This document shows positions 1-5,689 of a DNA stretch of 5,928 bases, piece after piece (positions within the stretch are counted from its first letter, which is position 1; every line of letters begins with the position of its first letter). The notes beneath the pieces are model-generated. The model was not told the origin of the DNA and did no database searches. It worked only from the letters and a program-made list of their open reading frames with translations. The DNA lies in assembly GCA_029778515.1 (NCBI GenBank), contig JAKOQD010000131.1, positions 1-5,928 on the forward strand, in the 5' to 3' direction. Position numbers and translations under genes: made by a program. Source of the DNA: Actinomycetes bacterium. Its GTDB lineage: Bacteria > Actinomycetota > Actinomycetes > Propionibacteriales > Propionibacteriaceae.

Positions 1-43
1 GCAGGGGTTCCAGCGACCTGACTCTGCGTGGCTTCGTTTCGCC
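1..43. other. Short sequence downstream of gabD, nothing recognised
   Basis: These 43 bp follow the gabD stop codon on the minus strand. I see no hairpin with a T-run, no ribosome binding site and no start of another gene. Whether the unit continues beyond the window cannot be told. Confidence 0.5.
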
Positions 44-1516
44 CTAACCGAAGGGGTTGGGCGTGAGCGTGTACTTGGTCTCCAGGTACTCGTGGATGCC
101 CTCCGCGCCGCCCTCCCGTCCGATGCCGGAAAGCTTCCAGCCGCCGAACGGAGCCGCGGCGTTCGAGACCACACCGACGTTGAGCGCCATCATCCCGGTC
201 TCCAGGCGCTCGATCATCCGTTGCCCGCACGCGTTGCTCTCGGTGAAGACGTAGGAGATCAGCCCGTAGCCGGTGTCATTGGCCAGCCGGACGGCTTCGT
301 CCTCGTCCGCGAAAGTGACGATGGCAAGCACTGGACCGAAGATCTCTTCCCGCACGATCGAGCTGTCGGGCGGCACCTCGGTGAGCACCGTCGCTGCATA
401 GAAGGTTCCCGGACCGTCGATCGGCGCTCCGCCGGTCTGCACCGAAGCTCCGCGGGCCACGGCATCGCGGACCAGTCCGTCCACCTTGGCCACGGCGTCC
501 GCATCGATCAGCGGGCCGATCGTGATGCCTTCCTCGGTGCCGCGTCCGGTGCGGAACTCGCGCACGCGCGCAGTCACTCGAGCGGCGAACTCCGCCGCGA
601 TGCTCCGGTGCACAATGAACCGATTGGCCGCCGTGCAGGCCTGCCCGATGTTGCGAAACTTCGCCAGGATCGCTCCGTCCACAGCCTTGTCCAGGTCTGC
701 GTCCTCGAAGACCAGGAAAGGCGCGTTACCACCCAGCTCCATCGATGTACGCAGGACGCCATCAGCGGCCTGCTTGAGCAATTCCTTACCTACCGGGGTC
801 GAACCGGTGAAGGACAGCTTGCGCAGCCGCGGATCGGCAAGGACCGCCGCCGAGACTGGTCCGGACGCCTTCGTGGTCACCACGTTCACCACACCGTCCG
901 GCAATCCCGCATCAGCGAGCAGTTTCGCGAAGTAGAGCGTGGTCAGGGGCGTCAGCGCGGCCGGCTTCACCACCACAGTGCAGCCGGCAGCCAAAGCCGG
1001 CGCCACCTTGCGGGTGGCCATCGCCAAGGGGAAGTTCCACGGGGTGATCAGGTAGCACGGCCCGACCGGATGCTGAGAGACGATCATCCGTCCGGTGCCT
1101 TCGGGATTGGGCCCGTAGCGCCCCTGGATTCGGGCTGCCTCCTCGCTGAACCAGCGCAGGAATTCGCCGCCATAGGCCACCTCACCGCGGGCCTCGGCAA
1201 GTGGCTTGCCCATCTCGATCGTCATCAGCAGCGCGAACTCCTCCTTGCGCTCCTGCAACAGGTCGAAGGCCCTGCGCAACAGCTCCGCGCGCTCCCGTGA
1301 TGGCGTCTTCGCCCACGCCGGAAACGCGTCGCACGCCGCGTCCAGAGCCGCCAACCCGTCGGCAACCGTCGCGCTGGCTACGCGCTTCACGGGTGATCCG
1401 GTGGCCGGGTCCGCCACCTCGAAGGTGCCGCCGTCGGACGCTGACCGCCACCGTCCGCCGATGAACAGGCCCTCAGGCACGCCGGCCAGCAACTCGACTT
1501 CACGGCTCTCGATCAT
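44..1516 (-). CDS. gabD: NAD(P)-dependent succinate-semialdehyde dehydrogenase (aldehyde dehydrogenase superfamily)
   Basis: A 490-residue cytoplasmic enzyme predicted to oxidise succinate semialdehyde to succinate, the last step of GABA breakdown. Visible motifs are TPWNFP with the oxyanion Asn161, cofactor-binding Lys184, GSTPVG (238-243), MELGG with general base Glu260, GQAC with nucleophile Cys294, and EEIFGP with Glu391. Arg169 (in TRKVAPALAAG) and Arg288 (six residues before the Cys) match by position the two arginines that bind the substrate carboxylate in human SSADH. The C-terminal PFGGWKLSG and GIHEYLETKY are also typical of this subfamily. Length is normal. The ATG at 1516 is chosen because GGAGGAG lies 7 nt upstream; the open frame continues 137 codons further, but only inside the MFS gene. 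The second cysteine of the usual CxC is Ala296. Glutarate-semialdehyde dehydrogenase is the main alternative. The cofactor choice cannot be read by eye. Confidence 0.92.
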   Translation of the reverse strand: MIESREVELLAGVPEGLFIGGRWRSASDGGTFEVADPATGSPVKRVASATVADGLAALDAACDAFPAWAKTPSRERAELLRRAFDLLQERKEEFALLMTIEMGKPLAEARGEVAYGGEFLRWFSEEAARIQGRYGPNPEGTGRMIVSQHPVGPCYLITPWNFPLAMATRKVAPALAAGCTVVVKPAALTPLTTLYFAKLLADAGLPDGVVNVVTTKASGPVSAAVLADPRLRKLSFTGSTPVGKELLKQAADGVLRTSMELGGNAPFLVFEDADLDKAVDGAILAKFRNIGQACTAANRFIVHRSIAAEFAARVTARVREFRTGRGTEEGITIGPLIDADAVAKVDGLVRDAVARGASVQTGGAPIDGPGTFYAATVLTEVPPDSSIVREEIFGPVLAIVTFADEDEAVRLANDTGYGLISYVFTESNACGQRMIERLETGMMALNVGVVSNAAAPFGGWKLSGIGREGGAEGIHEYLETKYTLTPNPFG

Positions 1517-1523
1517 CTGGCGA

Positions 1524-1530
1524 CTCCTCC
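1524..1530 (-). promoter_or_regulatory. Ribosome binding site of gabD
   Basis: On the minus strand this reads GGAGGAG, a near-perfect Shine-Dalgarno sequence, 7 nt before the ATG at 1516. It settles the start against the much longer upstream-open reading frame. Confidence 0.85.
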
Positions 1531-1548
1531 ACCGAAGTGATGTCGTCG

Positions 1549-1554
1549 ACTCTA
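1549..1554 (-). promoter_or_regulatory. Possible -10 element in the gap before gabD
   Basis: TAGAGT on the minus strand fits the TANNNT pattern and lies 32 nt upstream of the gabD ATG, inside the 52-bp gap after the MFS gene. No good -35 is seen 16-18 nt further upstream (GAGAGC at 17 nt). It could give gabD its own promoter in addition to read-through from the MFS gene, but a chance match is quite possible. Confidence 0.25.
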
Positions 1555-1568
1555 CTTGCGACTGCCGG

Positions 1569-2759
1569 CTAGCTCTCCGGGTTCGGCGGCAGCGGCTTGG
1601 CCGCCGGCACCACGAGCATGGCCAGGATCGACACCGCCCCCACGACCAGCAGCGCACGCAGGATGCCGAAGTGGTCGCCGAGGAAGCCCAGCAGCGGCGG
1701 CCCGGCGAGGAAGGCGGTGTAGCCGATCGTGGCCACCACGCTGATCCGGACGGCAGCCCGAGCGGGATCGTCCGCTGCTGCCGACATGCCGACCGGGAAG
1801 CCCAGGCTGGCCCCGACACCCCAGATGGCGACGCCGATGAACGCCAGCCAGGTATCGCCGAAGACGACCAGCGCACACGCGATGATGGACGCGGCGAACA
1901 ACCCCCGCAGTACCGGGACGCGGCCATAGCGGTCCAGCAGGCCGGTGCCGAAGATCCGTCCGGCGGTCATGAAGGTGAGGAACACCGCGAGCGCAACCAC
2001 GCCCATCGCGTTGTCCAGATTGTGACCGTCCACGAAGGCCACGGCCATCCAGTCGTTCGCAGTGCCCTCGGCGAAGGCGGCAGCGAGCACCATTAGGCCG
2101 ATCAGCAGGGTGCGCGGCTCCAGCCAGGCCGACTTTCCCCGGGCAGGCGAAGTTGGGGCGTCCTCGGACTCGCCGAAGGCCGGCAGGAAGCTGAGTGTGC
2201 CCCACCAGAGCGCGAGCGCGGAGAGCACCGCGACCGTGACCAGGTGGACCAGCACCGGCACGTGCAGCGCGGTCATGCCGGCGCCGACCAACGCGCCGAG
2301 CACCGTCCCGCCGCTGAAGCCCGCATGGAACCAGGGCATGATCGCCCGGCCCAGCGAGCGCTCGACGATGGTGCCCTCGACATTCTGCGCCACGTCCCAG
2401 ACGCCGCTGCCAAGGCCCACCAGGAACAGCCCCGGAGCCACCCAGTACATGCCGGCATGCGCTTCGGCCGCGATCGCGGCCAGCACCAGGCCGGACACCA
2501 TCAGCCCCATCCCGACCCGGACGGTCGCCTGGGCACCGATGCGGTGGGTGACCCGGCCCGCCAGCGGCAGGCCGCACAACGCGCCGGCCGAGATGGAAAG
2601 CAGCAGGAGTCCGAGCTCACCTGGGGTGAGGGCCAGCGCTTCACGCACATCCGGCACCCGCGACATCCAGGACGCGAACGCGAAGCCGTTCACTGCAAAG
2701 ACCAGCATGGTGGCGTTGCGGGCAGCCAGCGCGCGCCGGTCGTCAACGGATGCGGTCAT
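1569..2759 (-). CDS. MFS transporter, YbjJ-like, substrate unknown
   Basis: A 396-residue inner-membrane protein with 12 predicted hydrophobic segments, at roughly 14-30, 46-64, 78-98, 103-122, 142-162, 166-190, 214-231, 249-267, 282-300, 303-325, 335-358 and 366-385. The polar stretch at 191-213 is the usual central loop between the two six-helix halves. Degenerate MFS motif A loops follow helix 2 (GLPLAGRVTHRIG, 63-75) and helix 8 (GRIFGTGLLDRYGR, 267-280). GSGVWDVAQNVEG (117-129) and ANDWMAVAFVDG (234-245) resemble conserved segments I recall from actinobacterial YbjJ-type carriers. The ATG at 2759 is preceded only by a weak GGAAG, 5 nt away. The gene lies 41 bp after tRNA-Arg and 52 bp before gabD, all on one strand. 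The family is clear; neither substrate nor transport direction can be inferred. Confidence 0.85.
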   Translation of the reverse strand: MTASVDDRRALAARNATMLVFAVNGFAFASWMSRVPDVREALALTPGELGLLLLSISAGALCGLPLAGRVTHRIGAQATVRVGMGLMVSGLVLAAIAAEAHAGMYWVAPGLFLVGLGSGVWDVAQNVEGTIVERSLGRAIMPWFHAGFSGGTVLGALVGAGMTALHVPVLVHLVTVAVLSALALWWGTLSFLPAFGESEDAPTSPARGKSAWLEPRTLLIGLMVLAAAFAEGTANDWMAVAFVDGHNLDNAMGVVALAVFLTFMTAGRIFGTGLLDRYGRVPVLRGLFAASIIACALVVFGDTWLAFIGVAIWGVGASLGFPVGMSAAADDPARAAVRISVVATIGYTAFLAGPPLLGFLGDHFGILRALLVVGAVSILAMLVVPAAKPLPPNPES

Positions 2760-2800
2760 CGGGGCTTCCAGGCAGGTGGGCAGGGGTCGGACTGAGTGGG

Positions 2801-2873
2801 CGCCCCCGACAGGACTCGAACCTGTGACCGTCGGATTAGAAGGCCGCTGCTCTATCCACTGAGCTACGGGGGC
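2801..2873 (-). tRNA. tRNA-Arg (anticodon UCU)
   Basis: Folds by hand into a complete 73-nt cloverleaf on the minus strand. The acceptor stem is GCCCCCG paired with CGGGGGC, with discriminator G at 2801. The D arm is GCTC/GAGC, the anticodon loop CTTCTAA carries UCU at 2840-2838, the variable loop has five bases, and the T stem ACAGG/CCTGT pairs perfectly around TTCGAGT. It decodes AGA, rare in such GC-rich genomes, and possibly AGG. The anticodon stem has two non-pairs (G27/A43 and C31/U39). No CCA is encoded: the next bases are CCC. Confidence 0.96.
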
Positions 2874-2884
2874 CGGTTGTCACG

Positions 2885-2890
2885 ATGGTA
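2885..2890 (-). promoter_or_regulatory. Probable -10 element of tRNA-Arg
   Basis: TACCAT on the minus strand fits TANNNT and lies 11 nt before the first base of tRNA-Arg, which predicts a leader of only a few nucleotides. The -35 at 17 nt spacing (GCAGCC) is poor. The gap of 59 bp to the diverging DinB gene is so short that the two promoters must sit side by side or overlap. Confidence 0.4.
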
Positions 2891-2932
2891 TCCCGCCGAG
2901 GGTTGTCGGCTGCACTTGGCAGGATGGGCGGC

Positions 2933-3475
2933 ATGGAGTCAATCAGTGTCGTACGCGATGCGTTCGGACGCGTCCACGAACTCGTCCCTGCCGTCCTGAA
3001 TGGTCTGAGCCGGGACGACCTGCGCTGGCGTCCGGACCCGTCCGCCAACCCGATCGGCTGGCTGGTCTGGCACCTGCTGCGAGTGGAGGATGACCACCTC
3101 GCGCCGCTGGCCGGCTTCGACCAGGTCTGGTTCCAGGGCTGGCAGGAGCGGTTCGATTTGCCCTACGCGGCCGATGCGGGCGGCTTCGGGCAGTCACCTG
3201 AAGAGGTTGGCCAGTTCGACGTGCCGGGAGCCGACCTGCTGCTCGGCTACGCGAAAGCGGTCGCGGTCCAGACCGAACAGGTCCTGGACGCATTGGCCAG
3301 GGACGACCTCGACCGGGTCGTCGACACGCGCTGGAACCCGCCGGTGACGCTCGGCGTCCGCTTGGTCTCAGTAGTGCTGGACACCGCTCAGCACATTGGC
3401 CAGGCCGCCTATGTGAAGGGGCTGCGCGAGCGGCTCGTCGGCCACGATTCCGGCTGGCAGGGCTACCCCGAGTAG
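2933..3475 (+). CDS. DinB/DUF664 family protein, putative metal-dependent (mycothiol-type) enzyme
   Basis: A 180-residue, probably cytoplasmic four-helix-bundle protein of the DinB-like superfamily, which includes mycothiol-dependent maleylpyruvate isomerase and related thiol transferases. A metal-site triad can be proposed: His47 in WLVWHLLRVEDDH, then Asp150 and His154 in LDTAQHIGQ. The spacing between the last two matches the Glu144/His148 pair of the maleylpyruvate isomerase. RWNPPVTLGVRLVSV (133-147) is a stretch I recall from actinobacterial DUF664 proteins. The ATG at 2933 has AGGAT 7-8 nt upstream. In-frame ATGs at 2924 and 2885 are less likely; the latter lies in the tRNA-Arg promoter. 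The gene diverges from tRNA-Arg and converges with the GH1 gene, so it is probably monocistronic. The actual substrate and thiol partner are unknown. Confidence 0.83.
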   Translation: MESISVVRDAFGRVHELVPAVLNGLSRDDLRWRPDPSANPIGWLVWHLLRVEDDHLAPLAGFDQVWFQGWQERFDLPYAADAGGFGQSPEEVGQFDVPGADLLLGYAKAVAVQTEQVLDALARDDLDRVVDTRWNPPVTLGVRLVSVVLDTAQHIGQAAYVKGLRERLVGHDSGWQGYPE

Positions 3476-3490
3476 CCCCTGGCCAGACCA

Positions 3491-3504
3491 TCGACCGCCG
3501 TCGA
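3491..3504. terminator. Weak hairpin between two converging genes
   Basis: TCGAC and GTCGA pair around a CGCC loop in the 37-bp gap between the DinB and GH1 stop codons. There is no T-run on either strand. It may help end transcription from both sides, but a 5-bp stem in DNA this GC-rich could be chance. Confidence 0.2.
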
Positions 3505-3512
3505 GACCCGGC

Positions 3513-4787
3513 TCAGCCGTTCGTCGGGTACTCCTGGCCGGCGACCCAGCGCTGGTAGGCGGCCGCGGTCACCCCACGGTTGGCGATGACGTCGGCGTAG
3601 AAGCGTCCGGACGCGCGGATCATGCGCTGCTGCGACTCGAAGTCGAGCGCCACCAGCCCGAAGCGGGCGGACTCGCCCTCGGCCCATTCCCAGTTGTCGG
3701 TGAAGCACCAGTGGTAATAGCGCCGGATCGGCAGTCCGGACGCTGCGACGACCGCCAAGTGGTCGTAGAGGTAGCGGGAGCGGAAGGCGTCCGCGGCGTC
3801 GGCGGTGCCGTTCTCGGTCACGTAGATCGGCGCCGGGTAGGCGGTGTGCACCCAGGCGGCCACCTCGCCCAGTCCGGAAGGGAATACCTCCCAGCCGAGG
3901 TCGTTGACCGGCACGTTCGACGCCACTCCGTTGGCGAGCCCGCTGACCGTACTGCGCGTGTAGTAGTTGATGCCTTGGAAGTCGTAATAGCGACCGGGCC
4001 GTACCCAGGACGGACGGCGAAGCGGGGCGGGGAAGCGTCCGGTGCTCATGGCGCGCAGCGGTGCCCGTTGGAAGAGGTGGTCGTTGATGTGGGCGGCCAG
4101 TTGGTGCCACGGGTTCAGCGGATTGGCCGGCGCGAACACCCGAAGGTGCGTGGCGGTGCCCACCTTGGCCTCGGGCTGAAGCCGGTGGATCAGTTCGTAG
4201 GCGGCGATGTGGGCCGTAGCGAGGATCTCCAGCACGCGAATGGTGCGGCGATAGGAATGCTCGTCGGGCGGCCAGAGACCGAACAGGTAGCTGTTGACGG
4301 CGTAGACGTTCGGCTCGTTGATCGGGATCCACTCGTCCACGATGTCGCCGAGGTCGGTGACCATGCGGCGAACGAAGCGAAGGAAGGCCTCGGTCGCTTC
4401 CGGAGCGAGCCAGCCACCGGCGTCCGCCAGCCAGCCGGGGAGGTTGAAGTGGTGCAGGGTGACCAGCGGTCGGACGCCGGCAGCCCGCAACCCGGACAAT
4501 TCCTCGCGGTAGTGCCCGATCGCCGCCGGGTCGAACTCCCCGGGACTCGGTTCGACGCGAACCCACTCGATGCCCAGCCGATAGTGGCCGATGCCCATTT
4601 CGGCGAGCAACGAGGTGTCTTCGGAGACCCGGTTCCAGTGGTCGGCGGCGCGGGCCGGGGACGACCCGTCGACGGCGCCTCCGGACGCGGCCCAGCGATG
4701 CCAGTTGGTGTCGAGTTGACCGCCTTCGATCTGGGTCGCTGCGCTGGCCACGCCCAGTTCGCAGCCGGCCATGGAGAACCCGGGCAT
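3513..4787 (-). CDS. Family GH1 beta-glycosidase (beta-glucosidase type)
   Basis: A 424-residue TIM-barrel enzyme predicted to hydrolyse terminal beta-linked sugars by the retaining mechanism. The N-terminal signature GVASAATQIEGG (12-23) holds glycone-binding Gln19. The acid/base is Glu158 in INEPN and the nucleophile Glu325 in YVTENG. Trp360, Glu367 and Trp368 (in HWCFTDNWEWAEG) complete the sugar site; Glu367 points to an unphosphorylated glycone rather than a 6-phospho-glycoside. There is no signal peptide, so it acts in the cytoplasm. It departs from the textbook motifs by HHFNLP for HHWxLP and INEP for FNEP, as in a subgroup of shorter GH1 enzymes. The ATG at 4787 is preferred because GGAGG lies 5 nt before it; a TTG four codons upstream would run through that site. 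No sugar transporter is adjacent. Exact sugar preference is not readable. Confidence 0.92.
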   Translation of the reverse strand: MPGFSMAGCELGVASAATQIEGGQLDTNWHRWAASGGAVDGSSPARAADHWNRVSEDTSLLAEMGIGHYRLGIEWVRVEPSPGEFDPAAIGHYREELSGLRAAGVRPLVTLHHFNLPGWLADAGGWLAPEATEAFLRFVRRMVTDLGDIVDEWIPINEPNVYAVNSYLFGLWPPDEHSYRRTIRVLEILATAHIAAYELIHRLQPEAKVGTATHLRVFAPANPLNPWHQLAAHINDHLFQRAPLRAMSTGRFPAPLRRPSWVRPGRYYDFQGINYYTRSTVSGLANGVASNVPVNDLGWEVFPSGLGEVAAWVHTAYPAPIYVTENGTADAADAFRSRYLYDHLAVVAASGLPIRRYYHWCFTDNWEWAEGESARFGLVALDFESQQRMIRASGRFYADVIANRGVTAAAYQRWVAGQEYPTNG

Positions 4788-4792
4788 TCGTT

Positions 4793-4797
4793 CCTCC
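4793..4797 (-). promoter_or_regulatory. Ribosome binding site of the GH1 gene
   Basis: GGAGG on the minus strand, 5 nt before the ATG at 4787. It decides the start in favour of MPGFSMAG rather than the in-frame TTG at 4799, which abuts this same site. Confidence 0.8.
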
Positions 4798-4821
4798 AAC
4801 GTCGGTGATGGATTGGACGTT
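4798..4821. promoter_or_regulatory. Inverted repeat upstream of the GH1 gene, possible operator
   Basis: AACGTC (4798-4803) and GACGTT (4816-4821) are perfect inverted arms 12 bp apart. One arm touches the GH1 ribosome binding site. The other overlaps TAACGT (minus strand, 4823-4818), a possible GH1 -10 about 30 nt before the ATG, for which I see no convincing -35. The position would suit a repressor site, or an mRNA hairpin beside the ribosome binding site. The arms are short and this may be chance. Confidence 0.25.
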
Positions 4822-4852
4822 ATCGCGAGTGAAGCCCCGACCGGTGAGGCAA

Positions 4853-4858
4853 TAGAGT
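4853..4858 (+). promoter_or_regulatory. -10 element of orn (leaderless transcript)
   Basis: TAGAGT fits TANNNT. The predicted transcription start, about 7 nt downstream, falls on the G of the GTG start codon at 4865. No Shine-Dalgarno sequence is present in the preceding 15 bases. No clear -35 is visible at normal spacing, which is common for actinobacterial promoters of this type. Confidence 0.6.
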
Positions 4859-4864
4859 GAACGG

Positions 4865-5494
4865 GTGAATGAACACTTGGTTTGGATCGACTGCGAGATG
4901 ACCGGCCTCGATCTGAAGGCCGACGCGTTGATCGAGGTGGCCGCGTTGGTCACCGATTCCGAACTGAATGTGCTTGGTGAGGGCATCACTGTGGTGATCA
5001 AGCCGAGCGACACCGCGCTGGACCAGATGGGCGATTTCGTGCGCACGATGCACGCGAACTCCGGGCTGCTGCCGCTGCTGGCGGATGGGCTGGAGATGGC
5101 CGAGGCGGAAGAGCGGGTGCTGGCGTACATCCGCGAGCACGTGCCCGAGTCGCGCCGCGCGCCGCTGGCGGGCAACACGATCGGTACCGACCGAGCGTTC
5201 TTGGCCCGCGACATGCCTACTCTGGAGGGGCACGTGCACTACCGGAATGTGGATGTATCCAGCTTGAAAGAGCTCGCTCGGCGCTGGTATCCGCGCACCT
5301 ACTACAACACGCCGGCGAAGAACGGCAATCACCGAGCGCTGGCCGACATCTGCGAATCGATCGAGGAGCTGCGGTACTACCGCGAGACCCTTTTCGTGCC
5401 CACGCCCGGGATGCCGACCGACGCGTTGCGCGAGATCGCGGCCAAGCACCAGGGTTCGCTCACCGCCGATCTGGCCACCGCGACCGGAAGCTGA
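4865..5494 (+). CDS. orn: Oligoribonuclease (3'-5' exoribonuclease, DEDDh family)
   Basis: A 209-residue cytoplasmic exonuclease that degrades RNA oligomers of two to about five nucleotides to mononucleotides, finishing RNA turnover and, in many bacteria, c-di-GMP breakdown through pGpG. All DEDDh residues are present: Asp9 and Glu11 in WIDCEMTGLD, Asp109 in GNTIGTDRAFL, and His156 and Asp161 in NHRALADI. The segment VRTMHANSGLL (59-69) corresponds to the conserved Orn region before the second acidic motif. The length includes a C-terminal tail of about 25 residues beyond the catalytic fold, which I associate with actinobacterial versions. The start is GTG at 4865, with WIDCEMTG at the usual distance from the N terminus; an ATG at 4869 is out of frame. 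It diverges from the GH1 gene, and tRNA-His follows 357 bp downstream. The final Ser codon and stop lie in a repeat unit. Confidence 0.97.
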   Translation: MNEHLVWIDCEMTGLDLKADALIEVAALVTDSELNVLGEGITVVIKPSDTALDQMGDFVRTMHANSGLLPLLADGLEMAEAEERVLAYIREHVPESRRAPLAGNTIGTDRAFLARDMPTLEGHVHYRNVDVSSLKELARRWYPRTYYNTPAKNGNHRALADICESIEELRYYRETLFVPTPGMPTDALREIAAKHQGSLTADLATATGS

Positions 5495-5567
5495 GCTCTG
5501 CGACGGATCCCGCGCCACTAAGACTGGCAGCTGAGCCTGGCTCCGGATCCGCGCCACCCACAGCTGA
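5489..5567 (+). repeat. Imperfect tandem repeat, about 40-bp period, starting in the orn stop codon region
   Basis: AGCTGAGC occurs at 5489-5496 and again at 5529-5536, with AGCTGA a third time at 5562-5567. CGGATCC(C)GCGCCAC occurs at 5504-5518 and 5544-5557, differing by one C. The two full units are therefore in step at a 40-bp period, the second being shortened to 33 bp. The AGC TGA at the start of unit 1 is the last codon and stop of orn. Confidence 0.65.
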
Positions 5568-5574
5568 CGTCAGC
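5563..5574. promoter_or_regulatory. Perfect 12-bp palindrome, function unknown
   Basis: GCTGACGTCAGC equals its own reverse complement, with core TGACGTCA. It begins within the third partial AGCTGA repeat. It could be a binding site for a dimeric regulator, but it is about 290 bp from the next gene start and no promoter is seen beside it. Confidence 0.25.
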
Positions 5575-5587
5575 CCGCCCACATCCC

Positions 5588-5689
5588 AGTCATCCCGCCA
5601 CACCGGTCGGCCGGCCACACCCCGCGTCCCGACCACGCTCCAAGTCATCCCCGCCGCACCCAGCGTCCCGACCCGCTCCAAGTCATCCC
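5588..5689 (+). repeat. Second imperfect direct-repeat family (AGTCATCCC units)
   Basis: AGTCATCCC occurs three times, at 5588-5596, 5643-5651 and 5681-5689. The last two belong to a longer unit: 5624-5651 and 5663-5689 read the same (GCGTCCCGACC, then CGCTCCAAGTCATCCC) except for one extra A in the first, at a period of about 39 bp. On the minus strand the units read through GMT, as in the PACAGMT peptides often mis-called from dispersed bacterial repeats. Confidence 0.7.

Noticed and set aside
92..1300. Plus-strand 402-codon open frame opposite gabD
   Set aside because: Rich in Arg, His and Gly with no domain. It is a frame shadow on the other strand of a clear aldehyde dehydrogenase gene.
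1517..1927. N-terminal extension of the aldehyde dehydrogenase frame
   Set aside because: The 137 added residues are Arg/Ser-rich, lie out of frame within the MFS gene, and a strong ribosome binding site supports the ATG at 1516.
1552..2577. Minus-strand 341-codon open frame overlapping the MFS gene
   Set aside because: Same strand but a different frame; Arg/Gly-rich with no membrane segments, whereas the other frame gives a full 12-helix carrier.
2801..2873. tRNA-Arg or tRNA-His as an attachment site for an integrated element
   Set aside because: tRNA genes are common integration targets, but I find no second copy of either tRNA 3' end in the window and no integrase gene.
2796..2999. Plus-strand 67-codon open frame starting GAPDRTRTCDRRIRRPLLYP
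   Set aside because: It is the antisense reading of tRNA-Arg, a well-known spurious peptide in actinobacterial annotations. That peptide being so common also shows that the odd anticodon-stem pairs of this tRNA are not unusual.
2836..3048. Minus-strand 70-codon open frame ending PRSSVDRAAAF
   Set aside because: Its end is the sense reading of tRNA-Arg and the rest is antisense to the DinB gene; no ribosome binding site or domain.
3463..5214. Minus-strand 583-codon open frame running through the GH1 gene and opposite orn
   Set aside because: Out of frame with the GH1 gene and antisense to orn; low-complexity Arg/Ser composition and no domain.
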